The translations under genes and the position numbers were made by a program. Source: G965200765 sp965203865 (lineage in GTDB: Bacteria; Pseudomonadota; Gammaproteobacteria; Arenicellales; JAJDZL01). From it: a DNA stretch of 64,000 bases. The notes under the pieces are model-generated. The model searched no databases. It worked only from the letters and a program-made list of their open reading frames with translations, and was not told the DNA's origin. Where the stretch lies: NCBI GenBank assembly GCA_965203865.1, contig OZ241916.1, positions 1,488,001 through 1,552,000 of the forward strand. Direction: 5' to 3'. Positions 1 through 8,338 of this stretch are shown piece by piece; within the stretch, counting starts at the first letter, position 1; the number at the start of each line of letters is the position of its first letter.

Positions 1-584
1 AGATTCTTGTTCAATACCTCGTCGAATGTCAATTGATCATACTTTACAGCATCCGCATTGATATTCGGTTCTTTGCTGTAGACACCGTCTACTTTTGTAC
101 CTTTCAGCAATATATCTGCTCCAATTTCAACTGCACGCAAACTTGCGGCAGTATCTGTAGTTACATGCGTGTTTCCCGTTCCGCCCGCAAATATTACTAT
201 GTGCTTATCTGCAAAGTAACTTTCAAAGGATATTGCATCGTATGACTCCACCAACGCTGGCACAGAAACTACTGACTGAACAACGGCAATGGAACCGCGT
301 TCGTGCAATACTTGTTCAAGAGCCAAGGCATTGACAATCGTACAAAGCATCCCGATTTGGTCCCCGCGCACTCTTGAAATTGGCAGCCCGCTGGCGCGTC
401 CGCCGCGAAAAAAGTTGCCGCCTCCCACTACAACACCAACTTCAATGCCATGACTCGCAACGTCATGCAGCTCATCTGCGATTCGATTTACCGTAGCCGA
501 ATCAAAGCCGACACCCTTGACACCTCCAAGCAGTTCTCCGCTAATTTTAAGCAGAATTCTACGATACTGCCTGGTTTCAGCCAT
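1..584 (-). CDS. pyrH: UMP kinase (uridylate kinase), C-terminus cut by window edge
   Basis: Phosphorylates UMP to UDP with ATP in the cytosol, the first committed step toward UTP and CTP. 194 codons are visible; bacterial PyrH is about 240 residues, so roughly 45 C-terminal residues lie outside. The N-terminus reads MAETRQYRRILLKISGE, giving the family's LKISGE nucleotide-binding strand, followed by GGGNFFRG near residues 54-61 and GTKVDGVYSKEPN near 162-174. The usual GNPFFTTD loop is GNTHVTTD here (residues 138-145), a local departure from the common motif. The ATG at 584 lies 20 bp after the tsf stop, so the gene follows tsf in the rpsB-tsf-pyrH operon. An in-frame TTG 18 bp upstream is a possible alternative start. 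Confidence 0.95.
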   Translation of the reverse strand, partial: MAETRQYRRILLKISGELLGGVKGVGFDSATVNRIADELHDVASHGIEVGVVVGGGNFFRGGRASGLPISRVRGDQIGMLCTIVNALALEQVLHERGSIAVVQSVVSVPALVESYDAISFESYFADKHIVIFAGGTGNTHVTTDTAASLRAVEIGADILLKGTKVDGVYSKEPNINADAVKYDQLTFDEVLNKN

Positions 585-604
585 GCTTTCTACATCTGCC
601 AAGG

Positions 605-1447
605 CTATTGAATTTCTTCACCCAGTTCCATGCGTGCAAAGCGTGATACGGATGCATTCGACTGCTTAAGCAGTTTCTCCACAGTAATTGAATCATCCTT
701 TACATACGTTTGACCATTAAGGGTTACCTCTGCCGCATATTTTTGCAAACGACCTTCCACAATTCGCTCAATTATGTGGTCTGGTTTACCGGTAGCCTGA
801 GCTTGTTCAGTGTATATCTCGCGTTCTTTGACGATTGCAGACTCAGGAATATCGTCAAAACTCACCCAGGAGGGACGCATCGCCGCAATATGCATGGCAA
901 TATCCTTACCCATATCTGCCTTGTTGTCGGATATTTCAACCAGCACTCCAATTTTTCCGCGATGATCATAGGAATTAACAACTGACCCGGCTAAAGCCGA
1001 AACAATTGAAACTCTGCGAACTGCGATGTTCTCCCCTATTTTGGAAATCAGGTCGCGACGCACTTCTTCTACAGTACTGTCCTTACCGGGAAACTGAAGC
1101 GAAAGAAAACTGTCAACATCATTGCTGTCCTGTCCAACGGACAGTGCCAGCTTGCCCAATGGAATCGCAAATTCGCGAAACATGTCTCCACGGCCGACAA
1201 AATCGGTTTCGCAGTTTACTTCAACAAGTGCGCCAATACTGCCATCTTCAATGACAGAGCTGACAATCAACCCCTCGGTCGCTGTCCGCGCAGCTTTTGA
1301 GTCAGCCATATCAGCCCCTTTCTTTCTTAACAACTCAATCGCAAGTTCCGCATCCCCGTTGCATTCGACCAGAGCATTCTTGCAATCCATCATGCCAACA
1401 CCCGTCTTGTCGCGAAGTGCCTTAACCATCTGTGCATTAATTTCCAC
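605..1447 (-). CDS. tsf: Translation elongation factor Ts
   Basis: Guanine nucleotide exchange factor that recycles EF-Tu-GDP to EF-Tu-GTP during translation elongation. The 280 residues are close to the usual 283 of enterobacterial EF-Ts. The N-terminal UBA-like module carries the signature LRDKTGVGMMDCKNAL (residues 11-26). The core contains the EF-Tu-contacting region VNCETDFVGRGD, where most relatives have VNCETDFVAKN. The start is GTG at 1447, preceded by an AGAGG Shine-Dalgarno 8 bases upstream. An ATG 6-8 bases further upstream is out of frame. The gene lies 15 bp after rpsB and 20 bp before pyrH, the standard order in Gammaproteobacteria, so co-transcription from the rpsB promoter is expected. 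Confidence 0.97.
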   Translation of the reverse strand: MEINAQMVKALRDKTGVGMMDCKNALVECNGDAELAIELLRKKGADMADSKAARTATEGLIVSSVIEDGSIGALVEVNCETDFVGRGDMFREFAIPLGKLALSVGQDSNDVDSFLSLQFPGKDSTVEEVRRDLISKIGENIAVRRVSIVSALAGSVVNSYDHRGKIGVLVEISDNKADMGKDIAMHIAAMRPSWVSFDDIPESAIVKEREIYTEQAQATGKPDHIIERIVEGRLQKYAAEVTLNGQTYVKDDSITVEKLLKQSNASVSRFARMELGEEIQ

Positions 1448-1462
1448 GTTTCATGCCTCTTT

Positions 1463-2944
1463 CTAATAATATCTAGTTTTGCTTAAAGTACTGTTCACAT
1501 AAGACACCCGACAGTCAACTTTTTCTGCAATCATTGCTGGTTTCCAATTCAACTTGTCAAGATAACGAATTTTTTCAGTCTTTTTGCTCAATTGGTCAAG
1601 TTCTTTCTCTTGTTCTTCGCTCAAACTTAGACCGGCAGATTCTGGTTCTTCAGTTTCAACCGCATTTGCTTCTTCAGAAACAGCAACTGGTTCTTCTTGC
1701 GGTAATTCTTCACCTTCCTTGACCTCTTCAGGATGCGGACGGGTCATTTGCCTAATCACATTTTCAATGTCAGTCCTGTTAAACTTATACCGCGTTTGCG
1801 CAGTACCCCCGAGACCATGGCCCATCGACCGGAGTATCTTGCGGACGGTTTTATTGCCTTTTTTAATGTCTTCAAATCCAAAAGCAACTGATAGGTCAGA
1901 AACGTCATACTCCCGTTTATCGTCAAGTCGCGCAATTACGTCTTCAGGGTCTGAGGAGAACACCTTGCCAGAAGAAGTCGGAATTAGCTTTACAGGCGAA
2001 AATACCATTTCTTCTTGCGGTAATTCTTCACTTTCCTTGACAGTTGATTCGGGTTCTTCCTTCGGACTTGATTCCTGAACACTATCGGCTACGGATGAAA
2101 CTTCACTTTCCGGTTCAGGTTCCAGATACTCTTCATCTTCGTCTTCCAAGGTGCCGTCTCGAATCGGTGCTACTGCAGCTTGGGCACCAGTAACTTTATA
2201 GACAGAAATCTTGCCAAATTGTTCATCTGTGTAGTCAAATTCACTTTCCTGCAAATCTGAAGCACTTGCGCGTCCTTCAATAATTGCGTCAGCCGCTGCC
2301 GAACAGTAAAGTCGTATTGCACTGATGGCATCGTCGTTTCCCGGAATTATGTAGTCCACATTGTCAGGGTCGCAATTCGTGTCTACAACCGCCACCACGG
2401 GTATGCCAAGTTTCCTTGCCTCAGCAACAGCGATATTTTCGTGTTTGACATCAATAACAAACAATACATCGGGAATTCGCGACATTTCTCGAATTCCGGC
2501 AAGATTACGGTCCAACCGAAAACGTTCTCGTTTGACATGCATCAGCTCTTTCTTTGTTAACCCGGTTGCATTTTGCTCTTCAAGTCTGCTGTCGAGCTCG
2601 TTCAGCCTGTCTATTGACCTGCGGATTGTTCGATAATTGGTTAGCATCCCTCCCAACCACCGATGGTAGACATAAGGGCAACCAGCTCTTATTGCTTCTT
2701 CTTGAACAATTGCACCTGCCTGCCGCTTCGTCCCCACAAACATTATGTTGCCTCTTTTACCGGCAACACTGCCCAGGTAGTTCATCGCATCGTTGAACAT
2801 TTCCAACGTTTGCTCAAGATTAATAATATGGATCTTGTTTTTATGCCCGTATATGTACGGACTCATTTTAGGACACCAGTAGCGGGTTTGATGTCCGAAG
2901 TGAACGCCTGCTGCCAAGAGCTGGCGCACGGTAACATTACTCAT
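1463..2944 (-). CDS. rpsB: 30S ribosomal protein S2 with a ~260-residue C-terminal extension
   Basis: Residues 1 to about 232 are ordinary S2 of the small subunit: [18 protein letters not shown], then [21 protein letters not shown], and [19 protein letters not shown] with [10 protein letters not shown]2 normally ends near residue 240. This protein continues to 493 in the same open frame. The extension has a very acidic linker (about 235-315), a basic globular-looking module (about 325-402, with [20 protein letters not shown]), a second acidic linker, and a final basic stretch (about 455-493) with [19 protein letters not shown], which resembles a helix-turn-helix. The start is chosen at 2944 because GGAG lies 6 bases upstream and MSNVTVRQ is the usual S2 N-terminus; an ATG 12 bases upstream has no such site. 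What the extension does is unknown. Confidence 0.95.
   Translation of the reverse strand: MSNVTVRQLLAAGVHFGHQTRYWCPKMSPYIYGHKNKIHIINLEQTLEMFNDAMNYLGSVAGKRGNIMFVGTKRQAGAIVQEEAIRAGCPYVYHRWLGGMLTNYRTIRRSIDRLNELDSRLEEQNATGLTKKELMHVKRERFRLDRNLAGIREMSRIPDVLFVIDVKHENIAVAEARKLGIPVVAVVDTNCDPDNVDYIIPGNDDAISAIRLYCSAAADAIIEGRASASDLQESEFDYTDEQFGKISVYKVTGAQAAVAPIRDGTLEDEDEEYLEPEPESEVSSVADSVQESSPKEEPESTVKESEELPQEEMVFSPVKLIPTSSGKVFSSDPEDVIARLDDKREYDVSDLSVAFGFEDIKKGNKTVRKILRSMGHGLGGTAQTRYKFNRTDIENVIRQMTRPHPEEVKEGEELPQEEPVAVSEEANAVETEEPESAGLSLSEEQEKELDQLSKKTEKIRYLDKLNWKPAMIAEKVDCRVSYVNSTLSKTRYY
1691..2041. repeat. Pair of 33-bp direct repeats inside the rpsB extension
   Basis: Positions 1691-1723 and 2009-2041 are identical except for one base. 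They encode the acidic segment VKE(S/G)EELPQEE in both linkers of the S2 extension. The copies are 318 bp (106 codons) apart and in the same frame, which suggests the extension grew by internal duplication. Confidence 0.85.
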
Positions 2945-2950
2945 TTTTGA

Positions 2951-2954
2951 CTCC
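2951..2954 (-). promoter_or_regulatory. rpsB ribosome binding site
   Basis: GGAG on the minus strand, 6 bases before the ATG at 2944. It lies inside the alternative upstream start (ATGGAG), so it supports the second ATG and the N-terminus MSNVTVRQ. Confidence 0.7.
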
Positions 2955-3029
2955 ATTTAGGGTTATACAACCATGGCATCAACTTGCCAACCTGAACGGC
3001 ACCCTGACAAGCTGCAACAAAGCCATGTG

Positions 3030-3058
3030 AATTTAATTTTCGTATATGGTAATCACAA
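3030..3058 (-). promoter_or_regulatory. Candidate rpsB-tsf-pyrH promoter
   Basis: On the minus strand TTGTGA, 17-base spacer, then TAAATT. Each box matches 4 of 6 consensus sigma70 positions, and the boxes lie about 86 bp upstream of the rpsB ATG. The same TAAATT box recurs before map, rpsF and yggX. Confidence 0.35.
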
Positions 3059-3337
3059 CTTGCTGTATAAGCAAATTATTTTTGCCGGACGAGTGAGATT
3101 TATTATTCTTCTTTTGAGAAACAAGAGGCCATCATCTGTTGTCCACACCTTTTTTCATTTGATGAATTTGCCTGAAAATTTTCGATGCCGATTTAAATAT
3201 CCAGCTGGCAAGACAGCATGAATGAACTTTGTTCAATGTTGCAAATCCCGTGATTCACTGCAATAATTTCATCTACGCTACGATTCGGGTTGAATTGTCC
3301 GTACAAAAAGGCTGTAAAAATATTCAATCAACTAATT

Positions 3338-3366
3338 TTGCAGGTAAACCTGTATGGTATTAAATT
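3338..3366 (+). promoter_or_regulatory. Candidate map promoter
   Basis: TTGCAG, 17-base spacer, TAAATT, about 95 bp before the map start. The spacer start overlaps the small palindrome CAGGT-AA-ACCTG (3341-3352), which could be an operator. Both claims rest on pattern only. Confidence 0.35.
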
Positions 3367-3461
3367 TGTCCGCCAATGACAGTCCATTTGAAATCATGGC
3401 GCATTTGGAGTAGTACAGAATTTTAAGATTTTTCTTTTGGGAGCAAGCTTCGAAATTACAA

Positions 3462-4223
3462 ATGGCAGATATAAAAATCAAAAGCAGCAAAGAAATTGAA
3501 AAAATGCGTACTGCTGGCCAGTTGGCGGCAAGCGTACTCGATATGATTGAGCCTTATGTTCAACCCGGGGTCAGTACTGACGAATTGAATACAATATGCC
3601 ATGACTATATCACTGGCGAACTGGATGCCATACCTGCACCGTTGAATTATCGCGGATTTCCCAAGTCAATCTGCACTTCTGTGAACAATGTTGTCTGCCA
3701 TGGAATACCGGGAACTCGAATATTAAAAAAAGGCGACGTAATCAACATTGACATCACAGTAATCAAAGATGAATACCACGGCGATACAAGCCGTATGTTT
3801 CAAGTCGGTAAAACTTCAATTCAAGCTCAACGGTTATGCCGCATTTGCTATGAATCAATGATAAAGGGAATTGAAATTATAAAACCGGGCATACGCTTGG
3901 GTGACCTTGGAAGTGTCATTCAAAGACATGCAGAAAGCAATGGGTACTCTGTAGTAAGGGATTATTGCGGACACGGTATCGGCAGAGGATTTCATGAAGA
4001 ACCGCAAATTCTGCACTACGGCAAGCCGGGCACTGGGCTTGAACTGGTGCCAGGAATGACATTTACTGTTGAACCCATGGTAAATGCAGGAAAAAAAGAA
4101 ACCAGAACCCAAGCAGACAATTGGACAGTAGTCACTAATGATGGCAGTCTCTCCGCACAATGGGAACACACCGTGCTAGTAACCGAGTCCGGCTATGAAA
4201 TACTCACACTATCGCAAAAGTAA
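3462..4223 (+). CDS. map: Type I methionine aminopeptidase
   Basis: Removes the initiator methionine from nascent proteins after deformylation, acting in the cytosol at the ribosome. The 253 residues match the short bacterial type I enzyme, with no N-terminal extension. The dinuclear metal ligands are all in place: D97 (NIDIT), D108 (GDTSRMF), H171 (GHGIGRGFH), E204 (FTVEPMV) and E235 (QWEHT). Substrate-binding H80 (VCHGIPG) and H178 are also present. Divergence from rpsB is the classical gammaproteobacterial arrangement. In enterobacteria and pseudomonads glnD follows map; here dapD comes next, 136 bp downstream. No strong Shine-Dalgarno is seen; the GGGAG at about 3440 is too distant. Confidence 0.97.
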   Translation: MADIKIKSSKEIEKMRTAGQLAASVLDMIEPYVQPGVSTDELNTICHDYITGELDAIPAPLNYRGFPKSICTSVNNVVCHGIPGTRILKKGDVINIDITVIKDEYHGDTSRMFQVGKTSIQAQRLCRICYESMIKGIEIIKPGIRLGDLGSVIQRHAESNGYSVVRDYCGHGIGRGFHEEPQILHYGKPGTGLELVPGMTFTVEPMVNAGKKETRTQADNWTVVTNDGSLSAQWEHTVLVTESGYEILTLSQK

Positions 4224-4265
4224 ATCTGAAATTTCTGACCACAATTTGGCCGTTCGTATCAACAA

Positions 4266-4299
4266 GTGAGTACAATCGGCAAAGTAGCAAAATACTCAC
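4266..4299. repeat. Inverted repeat between map and dapD
   Basis: GTGAGTA at 4266-4272 and TACTCAC at 4293-4299 form perfect 7-bp arms around a 20-base loop, in the 136-bp map/dapD spacer. It is not followed by a T run, so it is not an obvious terminator. It may be a leader hairpin or an operator for dapD. Confidence 0.45.
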
Positions 4300-4359
4300 A
4301 TAGAACATTCACGCAAGCAAAAACAAAGGATTTGAAAGAGATTAAGTTGAGGAGAATAT

Positions 4360-5181
4360 ATGTCAAATTTATCAAGTACCATTGAGCAAGCCTTCGATAA
4401 CCGCGCAAGTATCAATCCATCCAACTGTCCTGCTGATGTTCAGAATGCAGTTGCAAGGACTCTGGATGAATTGAACGACGGAAATATACGGGTTGCAGAA
4501 TATTGCGACGGCCAGTGGAAAGTGAACCAGTGGGTCAAGAAGGCAGTAATTTTGTCGTTTGCTATCAAGGAGAATCACATTGTCCAAGGTCAATTTGCAA
4601 AGTTCTACGACAAAGTCGACACAAAGTTCAGCAATTTCAATTCGGAAGATTTTATAAAAGGCGGTTACCGGGTTGTTCCGCCTGCAACCGTTCGCAATGG
4701 GGCATACATCGGTCGAAATGTAATTTTAATGCCAAGCTATGTAAACATAGGCGCTTATGTTGATGATGGAACGATGGTGGATACTTGGGCTACGGTCGGG
4801 TCATGCGCACAGATAGGCAAGAATGTTCATCTCTCCGGCGGCGTAGGAATTGGCGGGGTTTTAGAGCCGTTGCAAGCAACGCCTACAATCATAGAGGACA
4901 ATTGTTTTATTGGTGCCCGAAGCGAAGTTGTTGAAGGTGTGGTTGTAGGTCGCGATTCGGTGATATCAATGGGCGTATATATAGGCCAAAGCACAAAAAT
5001 TTTCAACCGGAAAACAGGAGAAATTACTTATGGATATGTGCCTCCTGGGTCGGTTGTTGTATCTGGAAATCTCCCGTCTCAGGATGGAACGCATAGCTTG
5101 TACTGTGCTGTAATTGTAAAACGGGTAGATGAAAATACTCGTCAAAAAGTCGAATTAAATGAATTATTAAGAATAGATTAA
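4360..5181 (+). CDS. dapD: 2,3,4,5-tetrahydropyridine-2,6-dicarboxylate N-succinyltransferase
   Basis: Transfers succinyl from succinyl-CoA to tetrahydrodipicolinate in the succinylase branch of the diaminopimelate/lysine pathway, feeding peptidoglycan and protein synthesis. The 273 residues equal the usual length. The N-terminal helical domain is followed by a left-handed beta-helix of hexapeptide repeats from about residue 105 (for example [19 protein letters not shown], then [17 protein letters not shown] and [11 protein letters not shown]). The C-terminal CoA region reads [17 protein letters not shown] good ribosome site, GAGGAG, ends 6 bases before the ATG. It stands beside map with glnD missing, and converges on alr with a 16-bp gap. 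Confidence 0.97.
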   Translation: MSNLSSTIEQAFDNRASINPSNCPADVQNAVARTLDELNDGNIRVAEYCDGQWKVNQWVKKAVILSFAIKENHIVQGQFAKFYDKVDTKFSNFNSEDFIKGGYRVVPPATVRNGAYIGRNVILMPSYVNIGAYVDDGTMVDTWATVGSCAQIGKNVHLSGGVGIGGVLEPLQATPTIIEDNCFIGARSEVVEGVVVGRDSVISMGVYIGQSTKIFNRKTGEITYGYVPPGSVVVSGNLPSQDGTHSLYCAVIVKRVDENTRQKVELNELLRID

Positions 5182-5190
5182 TAATCTATT
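5172..5190. terminator. Weak AT-rich palindrome between convergent dapD and alr
   Basis: AATAGATTA-A-TAATCTATT spans the dapD stop codon and the 16-bp convergent gap, followed on the plus strand by a T-rich stretch. It may serve as a weak bidirectional terminator, but the stem has no G-C-rich core. Confidence 0.3.
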
Positions 5191-5197
5191 GGTTTAA

Positions 5198-6268
5198 CTA
5201 AATTATTTTTATCGAACGCGGATTAACTGATACAAGCAATTCGTAAGGAATAGTCCCTGCGGTGGTAGCGACTTCTTCCACTGGCAGACCATTGCCAAAC
5301 AATTTCACTTCGGTACCAACGCCGGCCGAAGGATGGTTGCTCAGGTCAACCGCAAATGTATCCATTGAAACCCTACCAACAATTGTGGCCCTCTTCTCTT
5401 GTATCAGGACCGGAGCCCCGGTAGGAATGTTCCTGGGATAGCCATCCCCATAGCCGCAAGCAACGATTCCAATTCGCCGAGTATCAGGGCTTGTCCATAC
5501 TCCGCCATACCCCACCGAATCCCCTTTTCCAACTTGATTGACCGCAATAATTGTTGAATAAACATCCAAGGCGGGCTTTAAATTAAAATCAGTGTGTGGT
5601 AAATGAGGGAACGGCGAAACACCGTAAAGCATGATTCCAGGCCTGACCCAGTCAAAGTGACTATCAGGATAGGCCAGGATACCCGCCGAGTTGGCAATGC
5701 TTTTTGCGGATGAATAAGCGTAAACAGAATTAAAAAAAATTTCCAGCTGCTCATTGGTTTTGTATTGCTCCGGCTCGTCTGCATACGCAAAATGAGACAT
5801 AAAGCGTATTGAATCCATGCCAAATGCCATGCTGTTCAAGCGTTCTACCACTTTGTGTATTTCATGTGGTGCAAAACCCAATCGATTCATACCGGAATTG
5901 ACCTTCACCCACACAGGCAAGCCCCATCCTTTCTTTTCAGATTCAATTAGCTTAATCTGCTCGTCGCAATACAGTACTACCTCTAATTTTTGCGAACGAA
6001 TATCTTCCAGCTGCCCCGCTTCATGAAACCCTGACAGGATGCAAATCGGCCTGACAATTCCCATCTCTCTCAGTTCAAGCGCCTCTTCCACAGTGGCTAC
6101 AGCAAACCCATCGGTTTGGGGTTCCAATATTCTTGCCACTTGTACTAGGCCATGCCCGTAAGCATTGGCTTTAATCACACACATTACGCGTGTATCGGCT
6201 ACTTTCTCGCGTACTCTCGAAAGATTATGAAGAATTGCCGAGCCACTAACCGTTCCGTACACTCGCAT
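5198..6268 (-). CDS. alr: Alanine racemase
   Basis: PLP-dependent interconversion of L- and D-alanine, supplying D-alanine for peptidoglycan. The 356 residues match the family. The PLP lysine is K33 in VIKANAYGHG. The second catalytic base, Tyr254, is in SVGYGGVW, and CGYGDGYPRN follows at 271-280. The N-terminal TIM barrel and C-terminal beta domain are both complete, ending in YELLVSVNPRS, where relatives have YEILC. The start is ATG at 6268, 27 bp after the dnaB stop. The dnaB-alr pair is the common order in Gammaproteobacteria, so this gene probably ends the rpsF operon. No strong Shine-Dalgarno precedes it. Confidence 0.96.
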   Translation of the reverse strand: MRVYGTVSGSAILHNLSRVREKVADTRVMCVIKANAYGHGLVQVARILEPQTDGFAVATVEEALELREMGIVRPICILSGFHEAGQLEDIRSQKLEVVLYCDEQIKLIESEKKGWGLPVWVKVNSGMNRLGFAPHEIHKVVERLNSMAFGMDSIRFMSHFAYADEPEQYKTNEQLEIFFNSVYAYSSAKSIANSAGILAYPDSHFDWVRPGIMLYGVSPFPHLPHTDFNLKPALDVYSTIIAVNQVGKGDSVGYGGVWTSPDTRRIGIVACGYGDGYPRNIPTGAPVLIQEKRATIVGRVSMDTFAVDLSNHPSAGVGTEVKLFGNGLPVEEVATTAGTIPYELLVSVNPRSIKII

Positions 6269-6295
6269 GGATTAAGACTGGGGCAAACTGAACTA

Positions 6296-7744
6296 TTATG
6301 GCAATGGATAAGATGAGCTCTCTACGTCTTCGTACTTACTGAGGTTTTCGAAACGCGTGAAATCTTTCAGAAAGGCTAGTTTTACTCTGCCAATTTCCCC
6401 GTTTCGATGTTTCGCTACAATTATATCTGCAGTACCGCAGTCCTTAGAATCCGGGTCGTACACTTCATCTCGATAAATAAATAGAATAATATCGGCATCC
6501 TGCTCAATTGCCCCAGAATCTCTGAGATCTGCCATCATCGGCTCTTTCTTGACCCTTGACTCCACTCCGCGATTCAACTGCGACAACGCAATCACCGGAA
6601 TATTTAACTCCTTCGCAAGAAATTTCAAATCGCGAGTGATCATCGATAATTCAGTGTTACGGTTAAGCTCCGTATCCTTAACCTGCATCAGTTGTAGATA
6701 ATCTATAATAATCAAGTCCAACCCATTCGCTTCCCGATTCAGGCGTCTGCACCGCGCTACAATATCGTGAGGAGCTATGCCCGGCGAAGAATCAACAAAA
6801 ATAGGCGCTTCGTTTAAGATGTCTAGCGCATGACTGATTTGCGCCCAATTCTGTTCTGCATCTTTTCCATCGCCCAGATTCCCCTCGCGGATGTTTTTAG
6901 AGTTCACACTACTCAGAGAAGACAACGACCGCATTGCCAATTGAACGTCCGTCATTTCAAGACTGAATATTGCAACCTTAAGATTTTGCCGAATAGCGCA
7001 ATGCTCGGCTATATTCATTGCAAATGCAGTTTTCCCCATGCTTGGTCGGCCTGCAATGATAACCAAGTCTGAACGTTGAAATCCTGAAGTAAGTTTGTCC
7101 AAATCAATAAACCCAGTCAATATTCTCGTAGAGTACTGGTCTGGGTCGTTGTATAAATTTTCTATATCGCTGAACGCACGGGTTGCCGAATCAGATATTT
7201 TTACAAGTCCTTGGTTTCGATAATCGTCTATTCCGATTTTAAACACTTGTTGCTGAGCATCCCCTATGATTTGGTTAACCGGGGTGTCATCCCTTTTGTA
7301 AACCATTTGCTGAATATTCTGTGTGCTTTTAAGCAATGACCTGAGCATTGCACAATCACGAACTATCTTGGCATACTCGCTGGTATGAGTAGTATGAGGC
7401 GTTTCATTAACCAACGATACCAAATACAGCAAACCTCCAACAGCCTCTAGCTCACCGATACTTTCAAGATGATTTTTTACTGTAACTACATCGATGGAAT
7501 AAAATTCCGATGCAAGTTTCAGCATCGCTTCGAATATTACCCTGTTTTTATATTGGTAAAAATCATCCGGCTTGACTAAAACACTCGCAAATTCGTACTG
7601 ATTGCTATCCTGAAGAATTGCACCAATCAATGCCTGTTCTGCAAATTCATCGTTGGGCGGAACCGGAAGGCTTGTACCGTACTGGTCTTGTTCTGGACTA
7701 GTATCATATGGCGGTGGGTCTCGCTTATAGGTCACAGCTGCCAA
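6296..7744 (-). CDS. dnaB: Replicative DNA helicase DnaB
   Basis: Hexameric 5'-3' helicase that unwinds DNA at the replication fork and recruits primase. The 482 residues compare with 471 in E. coli. The N-terminal domain runs from LPVPPNDEFAEQALIGAIL; the RecA-like motor has Walker A AGRPSMGKTA (231-240) and Walker B LDLIIIDYLQLM, followed by a full C-terminus with VAKHRNGEIGRVKLAF. The start is TTG at 7744: no ATG occurs before the conserved domain, and GGGAG lies 8 bases upstream, overlapping the end of rplI. The two genes are 3 bp apart, so translational coupling is likely. No intein is present. Confidence 0.97.
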   Translation of the reverse strand: MAAVTYKRDPPPYDTSPEQDQYGTSLPVPPNDEFAEQALIGAILQDSNQYEFASVLVKPDDFYQYKNRVIFEAMLKLASEFYSIDVVTVKNHLESIGELEAVGGLLYLVSLVNETPHTTHTSEYAKIVRDCAMLRSLLKSTQNIQQMVYKRDDTPVNQIIGDAQQQVFKIGIDDYRNQGLVKISDSATRAFSDIENLYNDPDQYSTRILTGFIDLDKLTSGFQRSDLVIIAGRPSMGKTAFAMNIAEHCAIRQNLKVAIFSLEMTDVQLAMRSLSSLSSVNSKNIREGNLGDGKDAEQNWAQISHALDILNEAPIFVDSSPGIAPHDIVARCRRLNREANGLDLIIIDYLQLMQVKDTELNRNTELSMITRDLKFLAKELNIPVIALSQLNRGVESRVKKEPMMADLRDSGAIEQDADIILFIYRDEVYDPDSKDCGTADIIVAKHRNGEIGRVKLAFLKDFTRFENLSKYEDVESSSYPLP

Positions 7745-7747
7745 TGC

Positions 7748-8323
7748 TTAGTCTCCCTTTTCCTCTGACTCTGCACTTTCCTCTTCACTCTCAGAATCGG
7801 ATGCGTCAGCAACTGAATCGTTACTGCTCTCAACAGTTTCTTCCGTTTGTGGAACGATTTGTTCAGCAAAGTCTTCACCACTCGCTGTTACAATCACATT
7901 GATGTCAAAACTAACTTCAGGGTGCGTATGAATGACTACCCGGTGCTCACCGGTGTTTTTGATCACCCCGTCCGGCATGTCCACTTCGGAACGAGCCAAT
8001 TCCATACCCACTTCCACAGCACCTTCAACAATGTCAGTTACAGAAATCGAGCCGAACAGGCGCCCATCGGAGTCAATAACATTTCTAGCGAACGTCAATT
8101 CTTTTACTGCCTTTTCTGCTCGAGCCTTTGCAACATCCAAACGATGCTTTTCTTCCTTCAGTAACTCTTCGCGCCGCTTATTTACCTCTTCAATGGCTTC
8201 TGGTGTAGCCAGTACAGCCTTTTTTGTCGGTAGTAGATAATTTCGAGCATATCCAGCCTTTACGGTAACGGCATCTCCCAGCTCACCAAGGTTTGTTACC
8301 GATTCAAGCAAAATTACTTCCAT
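7748..8323 (-). CDS. rplI: 50S ribosomal protein L9 with an acidic C-terminal tail
   Basis: Large-subunit protein bound at the base of the L1 stalk. The N-terminal domain is typical (MEVILLESVTNLGELGD, then VKAGYARNYLLPTKKA), followed by the connecting helix and a C-terminal domain ending near residue 150 (HTHPEVSFDINVIV). L9 is usually about 149 residues; here some 40 more follow, almost all Glu, Asp, Ser and Ala, ending SEEKGD. AAGGAG sits 9 bases before the ATG. The gene lies between rpsR (15 bp) and dnaB (3 bp). The tail is probably disordered and its role unknown; S2 and S6 in this window show the same trend. Confidence 0.96.
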   Translation of the reverse strand: MEVILLESVTNLGELGDAVTVKAGYARNYLLPTKKAVLATPEAIEEVNKRREELLKEEKHRLDVAKARAEKAVKELTFARNVIDSDGRLFGSISVTDIVEGAVEVGMELARSEVDMPDGVIKNTGEHRVVIHTHPEVSFDINVIVTASGEDFAEQIVPQTEETVESSNDSVADASDSESEEESAESEEKGD

Positions 8324-8338
8324 AACCTGTACTCCTTT

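Larger units (their letters stand above)
2945..3461. other. Divergent rpsB/map intergenic region
   Basis: About 517 bp with no recognisable gene. It holds the leader and promoter of rpsB (minus) and the promoter of map (plus), listed separately. The open frames here give low-complexity proteins with no recognisable family. The rpsB leader is about 90-100 nt, long enough for the S2 autoregulatory structure known in other bacteria, but I could not identify a fold. Confidence 0.7.

Noticed and set aside
33..245. Plus-strand open frame opposite pyrH
   Set aside because: Antisense shadow; the minus strand encodes an unbroken UMP kinase with clear motifs.
2945..2956. Earlier ATG for rpsB
   Set aside because: The GGAG ribosome site lies inside this codon region and points to the second ATG; the extra residues MESK are not family-like.
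2973..3221. 82-codon open frame in the rpsB/map spacer
   Set aside because: No recognisable family, no ribosome site, and it overlaps the rpsB leader and promoter.
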